From Bolinopsis microptera (taxonomy: Eukaryota; Ctenophora; Tentaculata; Lobata; Bolinopsidae): a DNA stretch of 64,000 nucleotides. Below, piece by piece: positions 31,978 through 43,876 of this stretch; position 1 is the stretch's first letter, and the number at the start of each line of letters is the position of its first letter. A model generated the notes under the pieces. It made no database searches. It was not told where the DNA came from and saw only the letters and a list, made by a program, of their open reading frames with translations. The translations under genes were made by a program, and so were the position numbers. The stretch lies in NCBI RefSeq assembly GCF_026151205.1, contig NC_087074.1, positions 16,749,962 to 16,813,961 of the forward strand, given 5' to 3'.

Positions 31978-33650
31978 TACGAGCCGACTAACTCCTAGAC
32001 ACCTATTGACAGCCTGACAGGGTGGCTCACTCAAATTTGAACTGTGACACGTCCAAATTCCATGGTAAATTGGGGTTTTGATGTAGTAACCAGATTCATT
32101 ATAAATAACATTTATGTCATGATAATCAATATGCCCATCAGCTGGTTAGGTGAGTGTGTAAAAAATATGCAATAAATTGTAGGTTTACTGATCACCAGCC
32201 TCAAGGAGCTAGCTCTATGAGGCTGGTCAACAAACCAGCAGGACAATAAGAAAATGTAAAATTTGCCCCGTCAATATGTCTCAGCGAACCTTAACATTAG
32301 TCGAAATATTCTCCTTAGCATCGCGAGGCTATTATTAACAAAGAAGCTTAAAATTGTGTATAACAGAATAACTTGATGAACGTGTGTATAAACGCTTCAC
32401 ACCACTCTATATTTGCCGTACGGATGCCAATTATGGATCGCTTCCCCCTGGTTTAATAAAGTCCTGACTGAAGATTGATTAAAAACGGAATTGTCAACTA
32501 AGACGATAAATGGGGAAGGAATTTAAACAGGCAACTATTTATTTGCTTCACTATGCAGTATGCACCTATGCACCCTGTTAGCGTTCACGTGCACCCTCTC
32601 AGTTTCTCATTTGATCTCATGCAGATGCGGCAGAGGTGCCGACCAGAGTAACAGGTCACTGTTAGAACAGTGATTATTGAACGTATGATAGATAACAACC
32701 GATACTAAAGCAGTGGATCTAAATGTCACCTGGTCAAACCCGGGGTGAAATATTTACATTAAGCGTCCCAACGGCTCCTGGCACAGTACATGGTAGAACC
32801 TGGTTAGCACGAGAAATTGGGTCAAACTTAACCCTAATTGTCATATCCTCCTGTAGGTTTTACTTAATGAATTTACAAAATTCACCAGTGTAGTAATTAT
32901 AGTAATAGTATTGTGACACTTGAAAGTCACGAACTTAAGTTGCTCAAAGCTATCAAGATTAGGGTTACTAACCGATATTATCGAGGAAAATTTCCCAAAA
33001 ATCGTTATAGATTATCACGACAATTTTCGAGAATTATCGCGATAATCAACCAATTTTTATTATGGTAAAATGGCCAAAATTTAACACATTTTTTGTATCT
33101 ATTTCTCTGTCTGTAAAGTTAAAACCCAGTGCTACTGCTAGCATAATTTGCAGTGTGATGGTATGTGCGTATGAATTTGTGGCAGTGAAGATTGAAATTT
33201 TGCGTTATCGCATCTAGTAAGTAACTTGGAGGTTGTATGGTCAGACGTAGTTATTGTTGTTTATTGAAGCACGGAAAGGAACTCAGACTGCAACGAGACT
33301 ACAAAACCCGTTGGAGCTCGGTGTGCAGTATGTTGGAGAGATATAACCGGATAACTGATGCAGTGCACGGAATTTTAGATGACTTGGAGCTAGGCTGGAT
33401 GCAGGAGACACTGAGTTAGCAATTTAAGACATTACCAAGACTCTCGCACCGTTCAAGACCATAGTTGGTTCGTGCGTCATTTTTTCGGGAAAAGTGCGTG
33501 AAGTGTGTTCATTTTTTTTCGTGCTTTAAAGTGCGTTCTCCGTCGGCACATTTATACAATTAAAACAACAGATCATAAAATATTAGCAAGAAATTAAGTA
33601 CAAAGGTTGCAATGTTACATCTTACTCTTAGCATAGGAGCAAAACAAAAA
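31978..33650. repeat. Right arm of the long inverted repeat
   Basis: Reverse complement of 26,630-28,299 with very few differences. One clear difference is the loss of the GGGAGGGCAG stretch found near 27,822. The arm is cut by the assembly gap. Confidence 0.85.
33237..33419 (+). pseudogene. hAT transposase fragment, arm 2 copy
   Basis: Mirror copy of the fragment at 26,852-27,034 (YKTRWSSVCSMLERYNRI). Same truncation and no full transposase. Confidence 0.65.
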
Positions 33651-33750
33651 NNNNNNNNNNNNNNNNNNNNNNNNNNNNNNNNNNNNNNNNNNNNNNNNNN
33701 NNNNNNNNNNNNNNNNNNNNNNNNNNNNNNNNNNNNNNNNNNNNNNNNNN
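33651..33750. other. Assembly gap of exactly 100 N
   Basis: 100 unknown bases, the usual placeholder for a gap of unknown size. It falls inside the right inverted arm, so the join across it may be unreliable. Confidence 0.99.
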
Positions 33751-34016
33751 CGATGGTTCATCAGAACCGTAGTGGTCCACTTAAACATAATTATAAACCT
33801 TACATTGACTTCATTTATACTATACAAATTAATGTGATCGAGATCTGCAAACAAAGTGTGCTTTTTGAAGTATAATTGCGACTAAAATTTGACATTTTTA
33901 AATTGAGAACCAGGCTAATTTAAAGCAGATTTGGTAAAGTTAACTACGTCATAAAAATAACTTGTTAGTCATTCAACAATCCAAATTACGTTCCAAACTT
34001 AATATCGAATAATTAC

Positions 34017-34241
34017 CTGAGAATAACTTGTCGCTAACGACTCTACGTGACGCATGTGATTTTGACAGAGAACGACTTCAGAGGGATGAGGAAAATTCCC
34101 GTCGAATAGAATTAATATCAAATCATAGAACTTTTTTGAAAGAGTCGATGTGTTTTTTGACTGATCAATCGAAATACGTGTGTACCTCTTTTCTTCGTTA
34201 CAACAAACAGAACACTTGTGGTCAACTTTTTGTCCGCACAT
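34017..34241 (-). CDS. Possible first exon with a Cys/His cluster
   Basis: An ATG-started 75-codon frame followed by a good donor (CTCAG|GTAATT). It encodes HKCSVC near the start and VVLCQNHMRHVESL near the end, a C-x2-C ... C-x2-H arrangement that could bind zinc, as seen at the N-terminus of many transposon-derived and DNA-binding proteins. I do not recognise the family and found no second exon. It lies beside repeats, so it may belong to a mobile element. Confidence 0.3.
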
Positions 34242-34634
34242 TATCAATAAATTGTTATAAGTAGGACTAATCCCCTCTGCCGAGATTCTGTTCTTTTATA
34301 GTGAATTTTTGTGCCACACCTGAATTAAATTTTCTCATGGTTTTTATGTTCAACACCACGTGATAGATCTAACAAGGGAGGGCGTTCCTCTGCATAGTTT
34401 GTGTGAACTCAAGTACACTCTGACATTGGACTATGATCAGTCGACTTCATCCCAACGAATCAATTGACTATCCAAAAATCCCACGGAGCTCGCTTAAATT
34501 AAAACATGTTTCCGAATTCTTTTTAATTAAGAATTTAAGGAGGGGTGGCTACCTCAGACTCTAGACTCTTTAGAACATATTCCATAATTACTTCCATATA
34601 ATATAAATATTTTCTGACAACTTATCACGTGTCG

Positions 34635-34703
34635 TTACCTGGGGACCCCAGGCTATTATGTTCATAAAGATTTGGCGGAATGACAGGCTGAGCGCGGCGC
34701 AGT
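34635..34703. repeat. Dispersed GC-rich repeat, copy 1 (CCTGGGGACC ... GCGGCGCAGTAA)
   Basis: TTACCTGGGGACCCCAGGC, TATTATGTTCAT, then TTTGGCGGAATGACAGGCTG, AGCGCGGCGCAGTAA. The same module recurs at 43,952-43,995, 44,120-44,206, 54,655-54,970 (several copies) and 60,357-60,394 in both orientations. Confidence 0.8.
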
Positions 34704-34882
34704 AACACGTGTCGATGAGAAGCATCATATATACTGATGTTGTGAGCAAAAACAACGTCATTCACAGGGGTCAAAAGAAATTGAACAGGGCTGATAATGG
34801 GTTGGGTCCAAATAATATAACACAGAGAGAGATAAAGATCGCAAAACAAAATGATAGTTCATCTGTTCATGGCTGTGGCAAC

Positions 34883-36690
34883 GAATTTACTACCATACTA
34901 CAGCTGTACTAGTTCTCCGACTATTCTGTGTCTGGTGTGGGCAGTATCCAGTAACCGGGCCCATTCCGTTCACCGGTCTGCAGAATTTTATGACAAGCTT
35001 AGCAAGAAGACTTGAAGAGTTCATACCATCGCAAGAAGAATCTACAAGTCTACCAGCTGGTTAGGCAACAATAAACAATTGACTAAATTACGAGGCCAGT
35101 TCATAATATGCAATATGCTATCGGTCTTTTTCGATCACTTTCATCAACAAACAATCCTGAACGACAAACTCCTAATTATATATGATAATACTATGGTGCC
35201 AGTTTGAGTTCGTCTTGTAGACATGGTTAATTAATACATTATGCAATGTGATATATCTGAACATCTAGAATCCGAACGTATCAACTGTATGTGCGGTGAC
35301 CTTACTAGTCATTACAATTATACTTAGCTTGCCGCTCATAGTAGCACTTCACCTAGGGCCCGATGTAATTGCTATGGCCAGTTTACTGGTCATCTGGTGT
35401 TACGGTGTCCCTTATTTTGTTTACATGTATTTTTATGGCTCTTCGGGCGAATTTAATTTAATTTCTGATTAAATGTTGTGAATTTGTGTTACAATTTGAA
35501 AGTTGATCGATAAAATAACTTAGACTGAGTCCTTCGGCTACATCTCTATCTCACACTTCCTCACTTACCCCCACCAAGAGAAAGTAAACTTCGTTGACGA
35601 CGGAAATATGATATTCTATTTTATATTCTACATTTAATGGTCAATTCCGTCATATATTTAATAAATACGTATGAGGGTTGAGGATAATAATGGATCAAGA
35701 TTAACTTTGCCACGCACTAGTCTCATTAATTAAATATTTCCCAGTATAGTAGTAGATTGCACCATTGGCACATTTTTGAGGGTATAAATATTCATACATA
35801 CGCTCATTCCGTCAGAAAAACAAATAATATCCTTAATTATATATTTTATATGTTCTGGTTGGGGAGGCGGATTATCGTTGTGAAGTATTGTGTACGATGT
35901 TTTTAACCCACGAATAAATGAGCAAGCTTAAATGACGGCTCCCAGATGGCGTATGCACTTGTCGATGAATCGGTTCGATCAAGTATTTGGTTGGGCTGTG
36001 TACACTGTTGACTGTGCAGTGATGCAATTATATTTATTTTGAACATTGTAAGATAAATAATATACATGTCATATATGCTCTACTGAACTTTTAGATTTGT
36101 TTGGAGAGGCGAATCATACACAGTTTAGGTTCTTAAAATCTTCGAATTAAAAATCATCTTTAGAGAACCTCCTGAATAGAATTAAGTTGGGCTCATATTA
36201 AGATAGAAACAAAACAGTGTTAAAAACAAGAATTCCAAAAATTTCGTATGAATGGAAAAAATCTTTGAAATATCTCTATACTGAAATTTTGGTCGACTTT
36301 AAGATTAGTCGCCGAAAAATTTAGTCTCCTGAAATTTGGATTAAAAGTTTGACTAAATTTATATGGTACACTAAATTTGTCGTTCTTAAGGTATTACAAT
36401 ATAAAGTTTGCTATTTAATTTGCAGATTAGCTAGCGAGAGCCACAAATTACAGTACTAAGGGCCACAGAGTTTTCGTATCGTCTAACCTGAACAAGCTAT
36501 CAGTTTGGAAAGAAAAACCGTCTGATTCATTATGATTGGCTTGAAACTGTATATATGCTACCTTTTGAATATTTAAGCAGTCCCCCATTTAAAGATGGTT
36601 GCGGAAAGAGCAGTTAAGAAAACAGCTGAGAAGGACGATATAGAAGCAGGAGGCTCGAATGGAATAAGTGAACCCGACGATGAGAAATTA
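34883..36690. repeat. 1,808-bp tandem duplication, copy 1
   Basis: Begins GAATTTACTACCATACTAC and repeats at 36,691 with only a few base differences. Seen changes include GATTGG/GATTGT near 36,534/38,342, TCGAATGG/TCGTATGG near 36,655/38,463, and AAATTAG/AAGTTAG at the end. Confidence 0.95.
36534..36560 (+). promoter_or_regulatory. Promoter-like ATTGG and TATATAT motifs
   Basis: ATTGG (inverted CCAAT) and GTATATATGC lie 61 and 45 bases upstream of an ATG at 36,595. In copy 2 the ATTGG is changed to ATTGT. Suggestive only. Confidence 0.25.
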
Positions 36691-36720
36691 GAATTTACTA
36701 CCATACTACAGCTGTACTAG
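36595..36720 (+). pseudogene. Small acidic/basic ORF, copy 1 (junction-altered)
   Basis: Same first 33 codons as the ORF at 38,403, starting MVAERAVKKTAEKDD. The duplication junction replaces its end, adding FTTILQLY before a stop, so this copy looks like the broken version. Confidence 0.35.
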
Positions 36721-38501
36721 TTCTCCGACTATTCTGTGTCTGGTGTGGGCAGTATCCAGTAACCGGGCCCATTCCGTTCACCGGTCTGCAGAATTTTATG
36801 ACAAGCTTAGCAAGAAGACTTGAAGAGTTCATACCATCGCAAGAAGAATCTACAAGTCTACCAGCTGGTTAGGCAACAATAAACAATTGACTAAATTACG
36901 AGGCCAGTTCATAATATGCAATATGCTATCGGTCTTTTTCGATCACTTTCATCAACAAACAATCCTGAACGACAAACTCCTAATTATATATGATAATACT
37001 ATGGTGCCAGTTTGAGTTCGTCTTGTAGACATGGTTAATTAATACATTATGCAATGTGATATATCTGAACATCTAGAATCCGAACGTATCAACTGTATGT
37101 GCGGTGACCTTACTAGTCATTACAATTATACTTAGCTTGCCGCTCATAGTAGCACTTCACCTAGGGCCCGATGTAATTGCTATGGCCAGTTTACTGGTCA
37201 TCTGGTGTTACGGTGTCCCTTATTTTGTTTACATGTATTTTTATGGCTCTTCGGGCGAATTTAATTTAATTTCTGATTAAATGTTGTGAATTTGTGTTAC
37301 AATTTGAAAGTTGATCGATAAAATAACTTAGACTGAGTCCTTCGGCTACATCTCTATCTCACACTTCCTCACTTACCCCCACCAAGAGAAAGTAAACTTC
37401 GTTGACGACGGAAATATGATATTCTATTTTATATTCTACATTTAATGGTCAATTCCGTCATATATTTAATAAATACGTATGAGGGTTGAGGATAATAATG
37501 GATCAAGATTAACTTTGCCACGCACTAGTCTCATTAATTAAATATTTCCCAGTATAGTAGTAGATTGCACCATTGGCACATTTTTGAGGGTATAAATATT
37601 CATACATACGCTCATTCCGTCAGAAAAACAAATAATATCCTTAATTATATATTTTATATGTTCTGGTTGGGGAGGCGGATTATCGTTGTGAAGTATTGTG
37701 TACGATGTTTTTAACCCACGAATAAATGAGCAAGCTTAAATGACGGCTCCCAGATGGCGTATGCACTTGTCGATGAATCGGTTCGATCAAGTATTTGGTT
37801 GGGCTGTGTACACTGTTGACTGTGCAGTGATGCAATTATATTTATTTTGAACATTGTAAGATAAATAATATACATGTCATATATGCTCTACTGAACTTTT
37901 AGATTTGTTTGGAGAGGCGAATCATACACAGTTTAGGTTCTTAAAATCTTCGAATTAAAAATCATCTTTAGAGAACCTCCTGAATAGAATTAAGTTGGGC
38001 TCATATTAAGATAGAAACAAAACAGTGTTAAAAACAAGAATTCCAAAAATTTCGTATGAATGGAAAAAATCTTTGAAATATCTCTATACTGAAATTTTGG
38101 TCGACTTTAAGATTAGTCGCCGAAAAATTTAGTCTCCTGAAATTTGGATTAAAAGTTTGACTAAATTTATATGGTACACTAAATTTGTCGTTCTTAAGGT
38201 ATTACAATATAAAGTTTGCTATTTAATTTGCAGATTAGCTAGCGAGAGCCACAAATTACAGTACTAAGGGCCACAGAGTTTTCGTATCGTCTAACCTGAA
38301 CAAGCTATCAGTTTGGAAAGAAAAACCGTCTGATTCATTATGATTGTCTTGAAACTGTATATATGCTACCTTTTGAATATTTAAGCAGTCCCCCATTTAA
38401 AGATGGTTGCGGAAAGAGCAGTTAAGAAAACAGCTGAGAAGGACGATATAGAAGCAGGAGGCTCGTATGGAATAAGTGAACCCGACGATGAGAAGTTAGA
38501 A
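36691..38501. repeat. 1,808-bp tandem duplication, copy 2
   Basis: Near-identical to copy 1. It ends at TTAGAA, where single-copy sequence (AACAAGGTTGTCGAAG) follows. Confidence 0.95.
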
Positions 38502-38573
38502 AACAAGGTTGTCGAAGTTCTTGTCGAGATTAACGAACAACCTGGTTTACGTGATTACACGATCAGTTACTAA
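38403..38573 (+). CDS. Unknown 56-residue charged ORF
   Basis: An ATG-started frame of 56 codons, rich in Lys, Glu and Asp (MVAERAVKKTAEKDDIEAGG at the start, VVEVLVEINEQPGLRD near the end). A TATA-like motif lies about 45 bases upstream. It may be a real short protein, the first exon of a longer one (possible donor AACAAG|GTTGTC), or chance. No family recognised. Confidence 0.3.
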   Translation: MVAERAVKKTAEKDDIEAGGSYGISEPDDEKLENKVVEVLVEINEQPGLRDYTISY

Positions 38574-39262
38574 AGTTTTCTAGCTTGATAAAACGATATT
38601 TTCTGTCAATCTTCGATATTATTACAGCCTAATATGACTGTTATAGTTTAATTCCGTCTTCTAACCCCTCTCGCCTTCGTGCTCGATATTATAATATTAT
38701 ATAAATTAGTGACATCACCAGATGGGTTTAAAGCTAATGGTATTACTAATAGTTTTGCCTTTAGTATTTGAGACGGGCTTTGAGAAAATCTCTCTAAACA
38801 GGCAGGTTTACATAGTTAGTGTGTAACTGAAATCGGTAATCTTTTCGGCAAATGCCAGCTACTGTAATTTAAACCAGAATTATAGCATATATTCTTAGAT
38901 GACACTAACACGCAGCTCTGAACATCATACATTCTATTCAACTGTAATTATAGTGTTAAGAATTTGTATAATATACTGGCACGTCTGCCAGCTTTATTCT
39001 GACACAATAGAAATATAAATCACTCTACACGACACCGGAACTTCGATATGTTCCTAAGTTATACGTTACGTCAATATTTAAGTGCAGACGGTAAAGTGCA
39101 GTGATCGTTCCTTCAGTTACGCAATAGACTAGTTGTTCCCCTTGAAGATGTATCATGTACAGTAAAGCTTTGAACCCCGGTCCAAATTAATATCGCCTCA
39201 ATCGAAAGTTGCTGGTAACAACTTATAAGTCAGTCTGATATTTCAGTCTCGGTGTAATTTTG
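38574..39262. other. AT-rich spacer
   Basis: No gene or clear repeat seen between the duplication and the Merlin element. Confidence 0.4.
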
Positions 39263-40085
39263 GGCAGTATCTAGATAGCCCGACCACTGTCCGCGGACAA
39301 CTGTCCGCGGACAACTGTCTGCCAGATCATATTACTGCATAATAACAGTATCCCTTGAATCGAGCAACAGGTGTTTTGTGAATAGTTGATTGGTTACCAG
39401 ATCATATGAATGGTATGTATGGTATCTTCTTAGTAACGACTAGCATAATTAATTGTAGCGTAGTAAATTACTGGATCAAACTATTGATTACGATTCAAAT
39501 GTGGTCTCTCGGATATAATTAGTTACGAATAATATTGATTGCTCAATGAAATAAATGATTACGATTTAAATGTGGTATATAAGTCGTTCGTTGTTGGTTT
39601 GGTGAACTATTATTTTTGGATTCTTCCTGGGTCTATCATCTACACAGACGAGTTGGGAGCTTACAACACGCTAACAGCGGGGGGATACACGCATGGTACA
39701 GTCAACCACACATACATGTTCAGGGATCCCTTAACAGGAATTCACACCAACACGCAGGAAGGCCTCTGGTATCTCTTAGAGCTGTCATTGATTGATTTCA
39801 TGTTTAAGCGTCGGTTTAATCATTAATGCCACAGGAGGACCAGATCAGATTGTAAATAGGCTGCAATACATCGGCTGGAGGTGATGGGAGCAAGGATGTT
39901 TGTGATCTTTGCTGTTTGGTTAGGCTAGTGAAGGGTTCAGCGTTGTCTACTATTCACAAACACCTGTTGCTTGATTCAAGGGATACTGTTATTATGCAGT
40001 AATATGATCTGGTAGACAGGTGTTCGTGCACAGTTGTCCGCGGACAGTTGTCCGCGGACAGTGGTCGGGCTATCTAGATACTGCC
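39263..40085 (+). mobile_element. 823-bp Merlin-type DNA transposon with 8-bp target duplication
   Basis: Inverted ends of over 100 bp start GGCAGTATCTAGATAGCCCG on both sides and include repeated GTCCGCGGAC palindromes and AACAGTATCCCTTGAATC. The flanks are TAATTTTG at 39,255-39,262 and 40,086-40,093. An 8-bp duplication and the IS1016/ISXO2-like transposase remnant inside identify Merlin. Confidence 0.88.
39630..39826 (+). pseudogene. Merlin (ISXO2-like) transposase C-terminal fragment
   Basis: The frame encodes IIYTDELGAYNTLTAGGYTH, then TVNHTYMFRDPLTGIHTNT and QEGLWYLLE. These match the second Asp (TDE..AY), the HxxVNH block and the Glu (T.E.LW) of IS1016/ISXO2-like DDE transposases. The first Asp and whole N-terminal domain are missing, so the copy is non-autonomous. 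Confidence 0.8.
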
Positions 40086-40093
40086 TAATTTTG

Positions 40094-41836
40094 TGTCGCC
40101 AAGCAAGGAAAAGAAACTTAATATACGGTGGGGAGGGGGGGGGGGGGGCAAAAGTCTTAATAGCTCAGTCACTGAGTGCCTAATCGAAATAATTTTTTCT
40201 GGTATGACTTACTACTACCACTGGCTCGAGGAATTTGTCAAATAGAAACATATTTGAGTAAGATTTTATTGTTTCGTGTTTGGCCATTCCCATTACATTT
40301 GCCCTGAAAAAAAAATGAGAATTCTGGTTTCTCATATGACCGAGATATAAAGCTTAACGAGTTTATCCATTACGTGTGATTAGGTGATTGGGTTGAGGCT
40401 AGATCCGCATTATGGGTGATAATTGAGTTCCCAATCAATCATGAATCAAGCTAACAAAATAAACTAAATGCTTGATAACTTCGTCATTTCTACTCCGTTT
40501 TGCCCCATTTTTTCAGATCAGCTGGAAAATTTAATAATCTACCGTCTATGAAAAAATATGCGTTCAGTATGTTCACAGCCAACAATATAGGTGTTTCAAT
40601 ATTGAATGGACGTGGTCTAAAATATTCGAATTTTCAAATTTTAACGACGAAATCCTCGAACAAGTAAGTACAGTATGCCATCTGCAAAGCAACAAACCTC
40701 TAATATATAACACGACGGTGGTATAATACCCAACTTATGCCCACTGACCAGAGCTGATCCAGAACTCAGAAGTCGATAGTAATTCTCCTGTTATGAGAAT
40801 ATTCTCTAGGTGCTGTACGCTGCTTAGGATTTGTTTTTGTTCAGGGCGCAGGCTTGTCACATAGGTCCAGGGCTTCCGTACTTTTGGGCGTGGTGCTAGG
40901 TTGTGGTACACACTCAACTAGGTGGTCTGAGGGTCGGAAAATCTCCAAAAAGAGATGTTATCAGGCTGCGAGCCACTGACTAACCTGTGGATAGAGTTTG
41001 CTAGACTCTATAATCATGGCAGGTAGTATCTTCTGTGTGTAGCTGAGATCCCGAGTATCCATTAACCAGGGTACCAATTAAGACTTTAGGTGTCTGTGAT
41101 AAAAACTCAAGGGTGGTGAGTAGTAGGGGGTCATCGAATCAGAAAATGCAGACCTGAGTTGATAGCATGTGTACTTGTAACGGTTCCTCATTCTGGTATA
41201 CGTTGTCTTAGACTGACTAATGTCTCCACTTTTTTATCTCCGTCTGTAGCACGTCTCCACTGTTAGGATTGTTAAGTTATGCTTTTTGGACACACCATTG
41301 AGCTAGATTGTCGCAGCGTATGTCAGAGAAGGTCTGAGTATAGATATTATATAGGCTCATTCTGTCACAAACAATGAATTATTAATCTTATTTGCCCTAT
41401 CCCCAAGTTCTGATAAGTCTCCAAAGAAGATCAGTAAAAAATAACTGGGATATCATTACAGTTATTAAAGTTCCAATCGATGATTTTTACGCTAAAGATA
41501 TAAACTAATAAATAGTGGCTATGCTATAAGACAAACCTTTGGGGTTATTATATTTCTTTACATCTCTTACATACAGATTATATTTTCAGGAGGTGATCTA
41601 CAATTTACTAAGACGATATATTATCGGCCTGAAATTTACGGAGTTCATTCTTCTTCAGTCTTGGTGCAGTTTTATCTCTCAATATCAGGTATTCGCTATT
41701 CAACCATGCTGCCTTGCTAAAACCATGTTTGTTAATGACCTTCGTGCATTTTCATCATTAATTGAAAAATAAATCAGATTGGTTTATATTTGACTGTCGT
41801 GTCCTGATAGAAGTTAAACATTTTCTCTCATTTTCA
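40094..41836. other. Unassigned region
   Basis: No recognisable gene. A G homopolymer lies at 40,133-40,149. The sequence just before 41,838 (TTTTCTCTCATTTTCAG) is a strong acceptor-like motif directly in front of the minisatellite. Confidence 0.4.
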
Positions 41837-41844
41837 GATTCTCA

Positions 41845-42740
41845 ATGGAGAGACTATCCCACTGCTCGATGAAAACCAGGAAAGAGTCTATCCCTCTGGT
41901 CGATGGAAACACTATCCCACTGCTCGATGGAAACACTCTATCCCACTGCTCGATGGAAACACTCTATCCCACTGCTCGATGGAAACCAGGAAACACTCTA
42001 TCCCTCTGGTCGATGGAAACACTCTATCCCACTGCTCGATGGAAACACTCTATCCCACTGCTCGATGGAAACACTCTATCCCACTGCTCGATGGAAACAC
42101 TGTCCCACTGCTCGATGGAAACACTCTATCCCACTGCTCGATGGAAACACTCTATCCCACTACTCGATGGAAACACTCTATCCCACTGCTCGATGGAAAC
42201 ACTCTTTCCCACTGCTCGATGAAAACCAGGAAACACTCTATCCCTCTGGTTGATGGAAACACTCTATCCCACTGCTCGATGGAAACACTCTATCCCACTG
42301 CTCGATGGAAACCAGGAAACACTCTATCCCTCTGGTCGATGGAAACACTCTATCCCACTGCTCGATGGAAACACTCTATCCCACTGCTCGATGGAAACAC
42401 TCTATCCCACTGCTCGATGGAAACACTCTATCCCACTGCTCGATGGAAACACTCTATCCCACTGCTCGATGGAAACACTATCCCACTGCTCGATGGAAAC
42501 ACTCTATCCCACTGCTCGATGGAAACACTCTATCCCACTGCTCGATGGAAACACTCTATCCCACTGCTCGATGGAAACCAGGAAACACTATCCCTCTGGT
42601 CGATGGAAACACTCTATCCCACTGCTCGATGGAAATACTCTATCCCACTGCTCGATGGAAACACTCTATCCCACTGCTAGATGGAAACACTCTATCCCAC
42701 TGCTCGATGGAAACATTCTATCCCACTGCTCGACGAAAAC
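41845..42740 (+). repeat. 26-bp minisatellite
   Basis: About 34 units of ATGGAAACACTCTATCCCAC followed by TGCTCG. A recurrent variant unit reads ...ATGGAAACCAGGAAACACTC then TATCCCTCTGGTCG and appears five times at irregular intervals, pointing to higher-order duplication. All three plus frames are open because 26 is not a multiple of three and the unit lacks stops. Confidence 0.95.
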
Positions 42741-43876
42741 GTGGTTTCTCACTTATGACAATATTATGACTTGATCATTCTGACTGAATTTTCGTGGAAA
42801 AAGTTTGTTATTTAATAGTTAAAAACGCTGGTTGATTTAGCTTTTGATTTTTAGTCCGTGATTTTTATCTGCAGTGCATCTAAAGTTGCAATGTCGAGAT
42901 AATGGCAAAAACTGTTTTGATCAGGTGGCTGACCAAATAAGGAAGTTAGTCATCAAGTTGGTCTTATTACGTACGGGTTAATATTTAAACATAATCTCGA
43001 GCTTCTTAAAAGTAACTCCGGGCTACGTGGAGTAGGTTAAGTATACAGAGTTTAGTGCAGACCTTATTCTCACCCAGTAAATAACCGAATAACGGTTGTT
43101 CAGTTTATGTCCTTTGTATTATATTTATACGTAAATTCGTAGCATGACTCCTGAGTTATGATAGGGTATGATAATCTTGGGACCCCGTTTTATACACATC
43201 AATTTGCAATTAAATATTATTAGAATTAACTAAAGTCATTTAACGACTGTTTTTTATGGGCACAAAGCCCCTGGCTCCCAGATCAATATAAAGGAGTCAT
43301 GATGAGTGATTTATGTATTTGGTATTGGTCATAGGACGCTAATTAATCTATTGGTCATCAGTTCATTAATGACTCATTTTATGTTCTTTTTCCGGTATTT
43401 AATTAATTGATTTAAAAGAAGAAATTTTACATCACTTTTGTCCTAGGTCTAGCACCTTTTCCCGACCTCAGGCTCGTGTGTTCATAAACAAAATTGTTAG
43501 ATATGGTGGAATAACATTTGACATGGCATTGACCGCGTTTTTTTGCTGTGGAGTGCTCGGCAGTAGTTTTAACAATATCACCATATTGTTAACTTCTCGT
43601 GCAGATTGTTCTGCCGTGGTGCGGAAAATCGGAGGGTGAACATTAAACTGTAAACATCATCATTCTTGTGCTTTTATTCCTTGCTTGCAGCAAGTAAATA
43701 CCCTGTACCAAACACGTAACACAATATAATCGAGTTTGCCATTATTTGTATGAAGTGAGCCGTAATTTACATGACTTATGACTGAAGAACACAAATAAAA
43801 GTTGTCACAAACCGCCTTCATGAACGTCTAAACGGTCTACCAAGATGATATAATCATTATAAAACACATATTTTGC
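42741..43876. other. Unassigned AT-rich region
   Basis: No gene, array or recognised element. Confidence 0.4.

Noticed and set aside
34709-34912. 67-codon ORF crossing into the 1,808-bp repeat
   Set aside because: No conservation or domain; it shares its last codons with the duplication boundary by chance.
41845-42774. Plus-strand ORFs of 116-233 codons with METLYPTARWKHS repeats
   Set aside because: All three frames of a 26-bp array are open; the same repeat is read three ways.
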